From positions 1 to 20,477 of IMG/VR virus record IMGVR_UViG_3300007516_000197: 20,477 bases of DNA, one strand, 5' to 3'. This stretch comes from a virus. The notes under the pieces are model-generated. The model was not told the origin of the DNA, ran no database searches, and saw nothing but the letters and a program-made list of their open reading frames with translations. Below, in pieces: positions 13,289 through 20,477 of this stretch. How positions within the stretch are numbered: position 1 is the first letter of the stretch; every line of letters begins with the position of its first letter. A program made the position numbers and the translations under genes.

Positions 13289-15601
13289 ATGGCATCTGCT
13301 ATAGATAGGTTTCTGATAGCACCTATTGAAGGTGGACTTCAGACAAGTCTAAAGCCATGGCTAATTCCTGATAGTGCATTTCAGGTTCTTAGAAATGCTT
13401 ATGTATTTCGTGGTCGCGTTATAAAGCGCTTTGGTGCACGATTGATGGAAGGAACCTCTGCTTCAATTCCTGGCTACGAACAATTAGTTTCAAGGCTTGG
13501 CATTATTGTTGGTACGACTCATGCTATGACGGGTAATTTTTCTGGTACGGTTCCTGGAGCGATATTTGAAGTAGGGCAAATGTTTTCTATTGGATCTCAG
13601 GTTTATACTGTTCATCAATCAGGCAATCCTGGTACTATGATTAACACTGGTACTGGAACTGCAACATATGATACGACTACGGGAGCAGTTGTAATTACAG
13701 CGGCTGCAACTTCGTCTTCAGTTTATTTTTATCCAGCTCAGCCAGTTATGGGAATCATCAATTATGAACAAGATGGACTTTTTTATGATTCCGTAATTGC
13801 TTTTGATACTCAGTTTGCATATAAATTTACTTCTAGTGGATGGTCAAGACTCGGGACAGCTGTTTGGACTGGGGATAATTCTCAATTCTTTTGGGGTTAT
13901 AATTGGCGTGGTTCTACCAGCGATCTAACATATTTGTATGTAACGAATTATAACTATTCAACTACACTTACTGGATCAGATTTTATGAAGTATTGGGATG
14001 GTTCTTCATGGAATGACTTCAAACCTATATTTAATAGCGGTGCAGCTACTAATACTATACCTACATCACGCATTATTGTTCCATTTAAAGATCGTCTTGT
14101 TCTTCTTAATGTAGTAGAAAATACTGGAGCTTCTCCTGGAACTAATAAGGTCTATGTGAATAGATGCCGTTATTCTTGGAATGGCGATCCTACTAATGTC
14201 GCTGCTTTTTATGAAGATGTTCCTGGCGGTGGTGGATTTATTGATGCTCCTACAAAGGAAGAGATTATCACTGCTCAATTCCTAAAGGATCGACTTATTG
14301 TTTATTTCCAAGAAAGCACATGGGAGCTCGTTTATACTGGTAACCAGATATTGCCGTTTGTATGGCAACAGATCAATACAGAGCTTGGCGCAGAGTCTAC
14401 TTTTTCTCAGATCCCATTTGATAAAGCTGTATTGGGTATTGGTAACGTTGGGGTGCACGCTTGTAACGGTTCAAACGTTGAACGTATTGATGATAATATA
14501 CCAGAAACTGTATTTCAAATTCATAATCTAGACGGTGGACCTCAGCGAGTATATGGAATTAGGGATTATTTTTCAGAAACAGTTTACTGGGCTTATCCGC
14601 AACAGACTCAAGGTTCTTCTGACCCATTTCCTAACCAAATATTAGTTTATAACTATAAGACTGGTTCTTGGGCCATTAATGATGACTCTGTAACAGCATT
14701 TGGTTACTATCAGTCTGAAACGTCTGCTTCGGGAACATGGCAAGAAACGAACTTAACATGGCAAAACTCATCATTTCCATGGGTAAATGCACCGATTCAG
14801 GCTCTATTTAGAAGTATTATCGCTGGAAATCAAGAGGGATTTGTATTTATCGTTGAAAGTGGTTCTGAAGCAGGTTCTTCTTCAACTAATTGCCAATCTT
14901 TACAGATTACTAATATTGAAAATATAGCTAATGTTGGTATTTTTACCGTCATTAATCATAATCTTAAAGATGGTGATTATGTTTTGATAGAAGGATGTCA
15001 AGGATCAACAAACCTTAATGGGTTTATTGCTAAGGTTAATCCTTATGATTTAACTACAGGAAATTATACTCCCAATAATTTCTCTGCTATTTGCTTTAAT
15101 ACTTTGCCAGTACCTGGTTATTTCTTTGATGCTATTCCGGTTGGCACTTATTCTGGTGGCGGAACATTAACAAGAGTTACTCCTCCAAGTATTGCTACAA
15201 AGCAATATAACTTTTATGTTCAAGAAGGTAGAAATGCCTATGTGTCCAAGGTTGATTTTCTTGTGACAAGAACTGAGCTTGATGATAATAATTATGGAGG
15301 CCAGTTTACGGTAGATTTTGCAACTTCATCATCTGATGAATCACTGGTATTTTCAGGAACTTTAAATGGATCTATTGTTGGTACGAGCATTGTAGAAACA
15401 ACTCCTTATGCATTGGTACCTCAAGAGAGTAATCAGGCCCGATTATGGCATCCAGTTTATCTTTTGGCAGATGGTGAATGTATACAGTTGAGTATATATC
15501 AGTCTGATGAGCAGGCTATGAATCCAACTATTTCTAGCTCTGAATTTGAGATTCATGCCCTTATTTTTTATAGCCAAAGGGCTTCTTCTCGATTGCAATA
15601 A
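13289..15601 (+). CDS. Tail hub / nozzle protein
   Basis: The 770-residue protein has an N-terminal block, IEGGLQTSLKPWLIPDSAFQ followed by LRNAYVFRGRVIKRFGARL. This is characteristic of phage tail hub or nozzle proteins (P22 gp10-like or T7 gp12-like), which extend the tail below the adaptor and retain packaged DNA. The body is Tyr/Trp/Gly-rich and looks like repeated beta blades (for example YYQSETSASG, SWAINDDSVTAFGYY). An FCCH-like insertion occupies about residues 536-632 (NHNLKDGDYVLIEG, STNLNGFIAKV, then SGGGTLTRV). AGGGG precedes ATG 13289. It is the last rightward gene before the terminator at 15606. Confidence 0.78.
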   Translation: MASAIDRFLIAPIEGGLQTSLKPWLIPDSAFQVLRNAYVFRGRVIKRFGARLMEGTSASIPGYEQLVSRLGIIVGTTHAMTGNFSGTVPGAIFEVGQMFSIGSQVYTVHQSGNPGTMINTGTGTATYDTTTGAVVITAAATSSSVYFYPAQPVMGIINYEQDGLFYDSVIAFDTQFAYKFTSSGWSRLGTAVWTGDNSQFFWGYNWRGSTSDLTYLYVTNYNYSTTLTGSDFMKYWDGSSWNDFKPIFNSGAATNTIPTSRIIVPFKDRLVLLNVVENTGASPGTNKVYVNRCRYSWNGDPTNVAAFYEDVPGGGGFIDAPTKEEIITAQFLKDRLIVYFQESTWELVYTGNQILPFVWQQINTELGAESTFSQIPFDKAVLGIGNVGVHACNGSNVERIDDNIPETVFQIHNLDGGPQRVYGIRDYFSETVYWAYPQQTQGSSDPFPNQILVYNYKTGSWAINDDSVTAFGYYQSETSASGTWQETNLTWQNSSFPWVNAPIQALFRSIIAGNQEGFVFIVESGSEAGSSSTNCQSLQITNIENIANVGIFTVINHNLKDGDYVLIEGCQGSTNLNGFIAKVNPYDLTTGNYTPNNFSAICFNTLPVPGYFFDAIPVGTYSGGGTLTRVTPPSIATKQYNFYVQEGRNAYVSKVDFLVTRTELDDNNYGGQFTVDFATSSSDESLVFSGTLNGSIVGTSIVETTPYALVPQESNQARLWHPVYLLADGECIQLSIYQSDEQAMNPTISSSEFEIHALIFYSQRASSRLQ

Positions 15602-15605
15602 TATT

Positions 15606-15648
15606 AATATCCATAGCTATCGAAAATTAATAGATAGCTATGGATATT
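15606..15648. terminator. Bidirectional terminator, 16-bp stem
   Basis: AATATCCATAGCTATC (15606-15621) pairs perfectly with GATAGCTATGGATATT (15633-15648) around an 11-nt loop. It lies between the convergent tail hub gene (+) and the gene at 15677 (-), with T-rich sequence on the plus side, and can serve both strands. Confidence 0.85.
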
Positions 15649-15676
15649 TCTTCATTATGTCTTTGTTGGTACTTTG

Positions 15677-16246
15677 TTAGGATTTTATAAATTCTAAAAC
15701 TATGTAGCAAATAGTATATAAGCTATAGTCTATAGCTGTTGTTATGGTTACATTCGTAGTATCAACCTTGAGTTTAATGTTTTCATTAAGTGTTGGGCTT
15801 GAGAATGGAATTGGTATGAACGATGTTGTTGGTTTAGTTGCTGCACCATATATTCTCGTAAATGAGTATCCAGGGTATGATCCTGCTGCTGCAATAATAT
15901 CTATATTATGTGCTACGCTTTTAGTTCCAGCATTAGGCATTGCTCCAAAGTCAACTACAAGTCTAAATACTTGACGCATAGTTGGTGACTGAGAAGTGGT
16001 TGAGTCGAGTGCTGGATTTGGATAATATATCTGACCATTTAAGAACTCTTCTTGTACATAATATCCAGCATCTCTGGTATTGAGAGATATCGATATATTG
16101 TTTATGTTTTGATAAAGCCTAACGAGTAATTCTTTAAGTTTTGGGTCAATATCAAGCTGTTGAAGTTGCTGGACGTCCCATATATTTGTGCTTGTGACGA
16201 ATGATCCAAAGTTCGACTGAGGGTTTATTGATGGATTTGTTGCCAT
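15677..16246 (-). CDS. Phage structural protein on the opposite strand
   Basis: A 189-residue protein with a helical N-terminal half (VQQLQQLDIDPKLKELLVRL, then YQNINNISISLNTRDAGYYV). The C-terminal half is beta-rich, with FGAMPNAGTKSVAHNIDI and ending CYIVLEFIKS. The SVAHNI-type segment and the YYVQEEFLNGQIYYP block resemble conserved tail-fibre-associated proteins of podoviruses (from memory). GGGA lies about eight bases before the ATG on its strand. It is inverted relative to all other virion genes and is isolated by a bidirectional terminator and a divergent intergenic region. It may be a separately regulated, or recently inverted or acquired, virion gene. Function unproven. Confidence 0.65.
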   Translation of the reverse strand: MATNPSINPQSNFGSFVTSTNIWDVQQLQQLDIDPKLKELLVRLYQNINNISISLNTRDAGYYVQEEFLNGQIYYPNPALDSTTSQSPTMRQVFRLVVDFGAMPNAGTKSVAHNIDIIAAAGSYPGYSFTRIYGAATKPTTSFIPIPFSSPTLNENIKLKVDTTNVTITTAIDYSLYTICYIVLEFIKS

Positions 16247-16356
16247 ATGTACTATCCCATTTTGATGAGTTGTTATTTTAATTACTACCCATAGTATATA
16301 TCTGTTATTGTTTGAAGATTATTTTTTGAAATTTAATTTATTTGTGAGGAGAATTT
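16247..16356. promoter_or_regulatory. Divergent intergenic region with possible promoters
   Basis: This AT-rich gap separates a leftward and a rightward structural gene and so must hold start signals for both. On the plus strand, TTGTTA and TATATA 19 bases apart (within 16270-16301) are a weak candidate. No convincing minus-strand -35 was found. GAGGAG just before ATG 16357 is the ribosome site of the rightward gene. Confidence 0.35.
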
Positions 16357-17328
16357 ATGCCGTTTCCTATTTTAGCTATACTTAGTGGGATATCTGCAGC
16401 CGTAGGGGCTGGTTCTGGTGCTTATGGTTTAGGAAAAGCTATTAAAGATAATCGCGCTGCAAAAAAAGCTCGAGTAGCAAAAAAATTAGCTGCAAATAAA
16501 GCTCAATCCAAGAATAAATCAGCATTAAGTAATACTGGTGGTGCTTCTGCTGGATTTACTCCTTCACAGGCTCCTAGTAGTTTTTGGGGTGGAAGTCCTG
16601 CTGGTATTGAGACGTATAATCAGTATACTCCGCAACAGCAACAAGCTTTTTCTCAGGTTCTTCAGCAAGCTCTCAGTGGTCTAGGTCAGAATAAATTTGA
16701 TTTTGCACCAATTGAGCAGCAAGCTCGTGAGGGATTTGCTCAAAAAACTATCCCTGGAATCGCTGAAAGATTTACACAGGCTGGTGCGCAAAGATCAAGT
16801 GCGTTCCCGCAACTTTTAAGCCAAGCTGGAAGAGGACTTGAAACTGATTTAGCTGCAATGAAACAAGACTATGGTCTTCAGCAGCAATCAGCTCTTCATA
16901 ATCTTTTAGGTATTGGTCTACAGCCTCAGTTTGAAAGCCTTTATAATCAAGGGAGCCAAGGAGCTGGTAGAGGATTGTTGGAAAATCTTTTAGGTTCTTT
17001 ATTGTCAGGTGAAAACATTTCCGGAGGATTTGGAGCATTAAGAGATTTGATAAATAATAGAAAAGGCAGACAGAAGCAGCCCGGAGCTTCTTCTGGTGAT
17101 GCCGGAGCTTCTTCTGGTGATGGCGGTCAATATTCTGCTCCGTTTATGCCAACACTCCTATCTCCAACAACCCGTTTAGGTTCTACAAGTTCCATATATA
17201 ATCCATCAAACATTGTTCCTGGTACTTCAATGCCTAGTAACATTGTTCCTGGAATTGGAGTTCAGGCGACAATGCCAGGAATGCCTACGAGCAGTATTGG
17301 TGCAATGCGAGGTCTTTACGGGATATAA
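16357..17328 (+). CDS. Internal virion / DNA-ejection-type protein, 323 aa
   Basis: The 323-residue protein begins with a hydrophobic, small-residue-rich helix (ILAILSGISAAVGAGSGAYG, about 5-24). A Lys/Ala-rich basic helix follows, then a Gln-rich region. A conserved-looking block contains FAPIEQQAREGFAQKTIPGI and RFTQAGAQRSSAFPQLLSQ (about 115-157). The tail is low-complexity, with PGASSGDAGASSGD and two NIVPG repeats. A membrane-active N-terminus with Gln/Ala-rich helices fits ejection proteins that leave the virion and form a conduit through the host envelope (P22 gp7-like). The family call is from composition, the central block and position after the tail genes. GAGGAG precedes ATG 16357. 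Confidence 0.65.
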   Translation: MPFPILAILSGISAAVGAGSGAYGLGKAIKDNRAAKKARVAKKLAANKAQSKNKSALSNTGGASAGFTPSQAPSSFWGGSPAGIETYNQYTPQQQQAFSQVLQQALSGLGQNKFDFAPIEQQAREGFAQKTIPGIAERFTQAGAQRSSAFPQLLSQAGRGLETDLAAMKQDYGLQQQSALHNLLGIGLQPQFESLYNQGSQGAGRGLLENLLGSLLSGENISGGFGALRDLINNRKGRQKQPGASSGDAGASSGDGGQYSAPFMPTLLSPTTRLGSTSSIYNPSNIVPGTSMPSNIVPGIGVQATMPGMPTSSIGAMRGLYGI

Positions 17329-17329
17329 C

Positions 17330-17359
17330 TTAACTATGATTAGCTATGATTAACTATGA
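17330..17359 (+). repeat. 10-nt tandem repeat, three copies
   Basis: TTAACTATGA, TTAGCTATGA and TTAACTATGA follow one another at 17330-17359, just before the ribosome site AAGGAT of the next gene. One copy differs by a single base. It may be a replication slippage product or a binding site; no function is evident. Confidence 0.75.
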
Positions 17360-17371
17360 TAAGGATATAAT

Positions 17372-18586
17372 ATGGCGATTCAAATACTGCCTAGACAACA
17401 ATCTTTTGGTGAAAACATCGGAAGGACCATTGGAACTGGCCTTGGCCAAGGCCTTGGTATGCTTGCCCAGCATAAGTTGCATGATATTTTGCAGGAAAAA
17501 GAAACTAAGAAACAGACTCAATTCTGGAAATCGTTCAATATACCAGAGCACGTAGCTCATCAATTAGCTATGGCTCCAAAAGAATATCAAAGAGATATTT
17601 TTGAGAGACTTCAAGGTATTGTAGGAGATCAGCAACAGCAACAACAGCAAGATCAACAACAGATGGGATATTCAACACCATCATCTTATTCTCAGCCTCA
17701 GCAACAAGCACAGCCTCAACAGCAGATGATGCAATCACAACAAGATCAACAAGCTCAACCTCAGCAATTAGGCGCATATGGTCAATCAGGTCTTACTTTT
17801 GCAGGAATTCCTCTTGGTCTTAGTAAGGCTCAAAAAGAAGATCTTAGAAAAGAAAAAGAGCATAACTTTAAGGAAACTAAGGAAGAGCGTCTAAGATTGA
17901 TTGAATCTGAGAAGGTTGCAGTTAAAAAACTTAAAGACTATGACGAATTTCAAAAACTAAATGAAAAAGGCGATCTAACTTCTAGTGCATCAGTTGCTTT
18001 CATGAAAGAAGCAGGATTTGATATACCTAGTTTAATGACTCCTGATGCTGAACAATGGGAAAAATTAAATGGTAATCAAGTATTGAAGATTGGTAATTCA
18101 TTTAAAGGTTCTATTACAAACCAAGAAATTGTACAATTCATGAAAACTATCCCTACCTTGCTTCAGTCGCCTGAAGGAAGAAAGAGACTTATTGCTATGC
18201 AAAAATTAGAAGCTAGGGCAGATATTTCTTATGCTGAAACAGCTCGAGAAATAATGGCTAAAAATAGAGGCATTCCTCCTTTAGATCTTTCTGAGCAAAT
18301 TGCTATGAAAGTTGGACCTAAGTTAGATAGAATAGCAGTTCAATATAGAAAAGAATTAGCTAAGCCTATTCCTGCGGGATCTAACAAGGCGATAATAGCG
18401 CTTGGCCATGTAGCAGGAAAAGCTATTGGTAATCTTGGTAAAGGATTAGCTGGAGCAGGAGCTGGAGCTTTTACAGGAGGAAGATTGGCTGGTGTCCCTG
18501 GAGCGATAGCAGGTGGAGCATTAGGTGGTCTTGCTGGGCTTTCTGGTGTTACCGGTAAAGGTATATCTAGTAGTCTTGGTTTTTAA
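17372..18586 (+). CDS. Internal virion / DNA-ejection-type protein, 404 aa
   Basis: A 404-residue protein in four parts. An N-terminal Gly-rich helix (about 13-32) includes IGRTIGTGLGQGLGMLAQ. A Gln-dominated low-complexity region covers about residues 86-135. A charged helical body follows (about 150-335), with KAQKEDLRKEKEHNF and similar stretches. The C-terminal segment is a hydrophobic glycine zipper (about 340-404), with GLAGAGAGAFTGGRLAGVPG. Glycine-zipper ends insert in membranes, and Gln-rich helical ejection proteins follow tail genes in P22-like phages, so a role in carrying DNA across the host envelope is likely. AAGGAT precedes ATG 17372. It is the last rightward gene before a terminator. 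Confidence 0.65.
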   Translation: MAIQILPRQQSFGENIGRTIGTGLGQGLGMLAQHKLHDILQEKETKKQTQFWKSFNIPEHVAHQLAMAPKEYQRDIFERLQGIVGDQQQQQQQDQQQMGYSTPSSYSQPQQQAQPQQQMMQSQQDQQAQPQQLGAYGQSGLTFAGIPLGLSKAQKEDLRKEKEHNFKETKEERLRLIESEKVAVKKLKDYDEFQKLNEKGDLTSSASVAFMKEAGFDIPSLMTPDAEQWEKLNGNQVLKIGNSFKGSITNQEIVQFMKTIPTLLQSPEGRKRLIAMQKLEARADISYAETAREIMAKNRGIPPLDLSEQIAMKVGPKLDRIAVQYRKELAKPIPAGSNKAIIALGHVAGKAIGNLGKGLAGAGAGAFTGGRLAGVPGAIAGGALGGLAGLSGVTGKGISSSLGF

Positions 18587-18594
18587 CTGGACGA

Positions 18595-18630
18595 TAAAGG
18601 CTGTATTGATTTGCAGCCTTTAATTCTTTA
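18595..18630. terminator. Terminator between convergent units
   Basis: TAAAGGCTG (18595-18603) pairs perfectly with CAGCCTTTA (18614-18622) around a 10-nt loop and is followed by ATTCTTT. It stands after the 404-residue gene and overlaps the stop codon of the leftward 42-residue gene (18620-18622), so it probably ends transcription from both sides. Confidence 0.75.
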
Positions 18631-18748
18631 CCGACACAATCAATAATGCAACGATAGGTATTGTAAAAAGAAGTACCATGAATAACATGAAATGAGTAAC
18701 ATCTTTGCAGTTCATGCAAACTGGTAAAGTTCTTGTACAGTTTTCCAT
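18620..18748 (-). CDS. 42-residue single-helix membrane protein
   Basis: On the minus strand, ATG at 18748 opens 42 codons: MENCTRTLPVCMNCKDVTHF followed by a hydrophobic helix, LFMVLLFTIPIVALLIVSV (about 22-40), and a short basic end. Three Cys residues (4, 11, 14) precede the helix, the last two as a CxxC pair. AAAGGA (within the end of the upstream gene) serves as ribosome site. The upstream gene's TAA ends two bases before this ATG, so the two are translationally coupled. It could be a small phage membrane regulator or lysis-related peptide. No family recognised. Confidence 0.6.
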   Translation of the reverse strand: MENCTRTLPVCMNCKDVTHFMLFMVLLFTIPIVALLIVSVKN

Positions 18749-18750
18749 TA

Positions 18751-19038
18751 TTATTCCTTTTCTAGTTTCCAAACTATTACTGATGGATTTCTATGTTGTT
18801 CTAGATTTAAACCAACAAGTTCAGGAATTAAGGAATAATCTATATTTCCCTTACGCTCTAAATAGCTAAATAAAAATCCATTTGCTCTTGATGGAGTATT
18901 GTTTGAAGAGATTTTAAGTTTATTTAAAAAATCTTGCTCAAGCTTTTCGTAATACATTCTTTTTTTACGAGCTTCCCATAAGTTATGGGCTATTGTCGCC
19001 CATTCTTGCGTTTGATGTGTAAATTGTAATGATTCCAT
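18751..19038 (-). CDS. Protein resembling C-terminal part of YqaJ-type exonuclease
   Basis: The 95-residue product begins with a helical part (QEWATIAHNLWEARKKRMYY, then EKLEQDFLNKLKIS). It ends with GFLFSYLERKGNIDYSLIPE and LNLEQHRNPSVIVWKLEKE. The pattern 'kGsvDY..iPel.g.dLe.yR.pS...k' is what I recall from the C-terminal segment of phage YqaJ-family recombination exonucleases. The catalytic core with its acidic residues is absent, so it cannot be a nuclease by itself. It may be a detached accessory domain working with an exonuclease encoded elsewhere, or a remnant. AGGGGGA lies directly before the ATG. A promoter and palindrome lie upstream at 19079-19116. Confidence 0.6.
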   Translation of the reverse strand: MESLQFTHQTQEWATIAHNLWEARKKRMYYEKLEQDFLNKLKISSNNTPSRANGFLFSYLERKGNIDYSLIPELVGLNLEQHRNPSVIVWKLEKE

Positions 19039-19078
19039 AAGTCCCCCTACAGGATTATTAGATTCTTAACTTATTAAT

Positions 19079-19116
19079 AGTATAACACATATATATACAA
19101 TTGCAAGTATATATAT
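19079..19116 (-). promoter_or_regulatory. Promoter overlapped by a perfect palindrome (possible operator)
   Basis: On the minus strand, TTGCAA (19106-19101) and TATACT (19084-19079) form a promoter with a 16-base spacer for the 95- and 42-residue genes. The -35 box lies inside the spacer of a perfect 10-bp inverted repeat: ATATATATAC (19089-19098) and GTATATATAT (19107-19116). A DNA-binding protein sitting there would block the promoter. The ribbon-helix-helix gene next door is the obvious candidate (inference). Confidence 0.6.
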
Positions 19117-19126
19117 ACATATTGAT

Positions 19127-19288
19127 TCACTTAGTTTTGTCTTCGAATTCGATCATGTTGTATAATATGCTGATTACATAATCTCGCATAGTTAGCCCTC
19201 TATTTGCTGCATATTCTTTCAGTTTGTATTTAATTTTCTCTGATATTTCAATATTGAGTCGTACGATTCGGTCTGGTTTCTTATTCAT
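19127..19288 (-). CDS. Ribbon-helix-helix DNA-binding protein, 53 aa
   Basis: A 53-residue minus-strand frame starts at ATG 19288, with GAGGA upstream on its strand, and ends at TGA 19127-19129. The sequence has a basic start, a short beta-strand segment RIVRLNIEIS (7-16), a helix IKYKLKEYAANRG and a second helix LTMRDYVISILYNMIEF. This is the layout of CopG/Arc-type ribbon-helix-helix repressors, which dimerise and insert the strand pair into the major groove, often at palindromes. It lies just upstream of the palindromic promoter at 19079-19116 and may regulate that cluster. Confidence 0.72.
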   Translation of the reverse strand: MNKKPDRIVRLNIEISEKIKYKLKEYAANRGLTMRDYVISILYNMIEFEDKTK

Positions 19289-19311
19289 AGTTCCTCGTTT
19301 ATTTTATTATC

Positions 19312-19340
19312 ATTGTATCATTTCAATAGCTTTCTTTAAA
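19312..19340 (-). promoter_or_regulatory. Possible promoter for the ribbon-helix-helix gene
   Basis: On the minus strand, TTTAAA (19340-19335) and TACAAT (19317-19312) are 17 bases apart, 24 bases before the ATG at 19288. The -35 is a poor match, so this is only a candidate. Confidence 0.35.
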
Positions 19341-19404
19341 GTAACCATGCTTTAATGGGGGCATAGATTTTTTGATATTATTTTTTCAGATATAAGGATG
19401 TTGT

Positions 19405-20477
19405 ATGGGTGTAAATAATAATTTTCGTGTTACGGCTTACGGGGAAAAGAATCCAAGTCAAAGTTTATCTAAGATTCCTTTAGTTGCTCGAAGGGATCCG
19501 AATAGTGCAGATTCTAGTCCTATTGGTCAAATTTGGATTAATAAGCTTACTGATGCTTACTGGATACTTACTTCGGTAACTTCAGGTTCTGCTAACTGGA
19601 CTCCTCAGTCTACGGGCTCTTCTACGCAAGCTTCTCTTACTATCACCGGTGGTGCTGGTGATGTATTAGTAGTTGATTCTGGTGGTGATACTGATTTGGG
19701 CGGTACTCTTGATGTTGCTGGTGTTACTACATTTGCATCTGATGTAGTAGTTAATGGTGACCTTGTAGCTAATGGTGATTTTGATATTATATCAGCTTCA
19801 GCTATATCATTTACTTCAACAGCAAACGCTGCTCCATCTATTTTGTTTGAAACTAATGGTGGAACAGCTGAAACGCTTGAGATCTACTCTAATCAAGGTA
19901 CATCTCTTGAATCTATAGATATTCATTCAGATGTTGGTGGTATTGCACTTAATGCTGCAAATAAAGCTGATGTAAAAGCTATTAATTTGATTGCTGTTGC
20001 TGGTGGTATTACTTTTGATGCTGTTCTTACTTCAGCATGGAACGTGGTTGGTACTTCTGCGGATATTCAATTAAACTCTACTGGTGGCTCTATTAATCTT
20101 ACTGCAACTGAAGCTACATCTGGTGCTATCACTATTTCAGCTTCTGACGTTGCGGGTACTCTTATTTTAGAAGGTGCTGGCGGGCTTACTGCTCAAACAA
20201 CGAATGCAACTATGTCCGTTCAAACAGGAACTGGTGCTTTAAACGTAAATACTGCTGCTGCTGCTAACGTTACTACTATTGGTAATGGTACTGGCGCAAG
20301 CCAAGTAGTTGTTTCTGCTGGTACAGCTGGTGTTACAATTGGTGCAAATTCTATTGCCCACACAGTTGATATAGGTAATAATACTGGCGCTACATCTGTT
20401 GTAATTAATGGTGGTACTGCTGCGGCTGGTTCAGTTTTAATAGGAACAACTGCAAATGATGTACCTGTAACTATTGG
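19405..20477 (+). CDS. Tail fibre / adhesin-like protein (3' end beyond window)
   Basis: The frame opens at ATG 19405, with AAGGA at 19394-19398, and stays open to the window end (357 codons so far). The N-terminal part (about 1-75) includes IPLVARRDPNSADSSPIGQI and WINKLTDAYWILTSVTSGSA, an attachment-type segment I associate with phage and metagenome fibre proteins. After about residue 80 it becomes a long Gly/Thr/Ala/Val-rich repetitive beta structure. Phrases such as TIGNGTGAS, TIGANSIAH and DIGNNTGAT recur towards the end, suggesting a stacked beta-helix or triple-beta shaft. A receptor-binding fibre is the likely role; the C-terminal tip that would show specificity is missing. Confidence 0.7.
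   Translation, partial: MGVNNNFRVTAYGEKNPSQSLSKIPLVARRDPNSADSSPIGQIWINKLTDAYWILTSVTSGSANWTPQSTGSSTQASLTITGGAGDVLVVDSGGDTDLGGTLDVAGVTTFASDVVVNGDLVANGDFDIISASAISFTSTANAAPSILFETNGGTAETLEIYSNQGTSLESIDIHSDVGGIALNAANKADVKAINLIAVAGGITFDAVLTSAWNVVGTSADIQLNSTGGSINLTATEATSGAITISASDVAGTLILEGAGGLTAQTTNATMSVQTGTGALNVNTAAAANVTTIGNGTGASQVVVSAGTAGVTIGANSIAHTVDIGNNTGATSVVINGGTAAAGSVLIGTTANDVPVTI

Overview
The window is a stretch of an AT-rich tailed-phage genome, or of a prophage. It carries the head and tail structural module of a short-tailed (podovirus-type) virus with an N4-gp56-family major capsid protein. The order is typical of such modules: portal, small head-associated genes, scaffold, major capsid protein, decoration-type head protein, head-tail adaptor, tail hub, two virion-ejection-type proteins, tail fibre. 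No integrase, host gene, tRNA or CRISPR array is visible. Translation uses strong AGGAG-type ribosome sites. The host cannot be named from the sequence alone.

Region by region. 1-3007: short tandem repeat, portal gene and four small genes, closed by a strong terminator. 3058-6220: scaffold and a conserved phage gene interleaved with three accessory genes whose products carry signal peptides or membrane segments. 6361-7025: an M15-type endolysin and a small membrane protein. 7200-9574: the major capsid gene. 9588-15601: head decoration, connector and tail genes. 15677-16246: a structural gene on the opposite strand. 16357-18586: two internal-virion-type proteins. 18620-19288: a small leftward cluster (ribbon-helix-helix protein, a free-standing YqaJ-exonuclease C-terminal-like protein, a 42-residue membrane protein). 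19405 to the end: the start of a tail fibre.

The centre of interest is the capsid gene. Protein homology and group I intron pairing rules together show that it is split into four exons (7200-7463, 7500-7549, 7781-7898, 9059-9574), which rejoin in frame to 315 residues. Intron 2 (231 nt) and intron 3 (1160 nt) have recognisable group I cores and are related. Intron 3 carries a LAGLIDADG homing endonuclease on the antisense strand, with its own near-consensus promoter and an apparently leaderless message.

The first interruption is only 36 nt (7464-7499). It has exact group I splice-site signatures (a 7-bp P1 with the U.G pair at the boundary, a 5-bp P10, a terminal G) but no room for a catalytic core. 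It contains three in-frame stop codons, so if the sequence is right, capsid synthesis requires that it be removed. The most economical inference is splicing by a core supplied in trans, perhaps by intron 2 or 3. An assembly or deletion artefact must be excluded first.

Transcription appears to be divided by several perfect hairpin terminators (3020, 3487, 5680, 6725, 10632, 15606, 18595), with sigma70-like promoters ahead of the endolysin and capsid genes.
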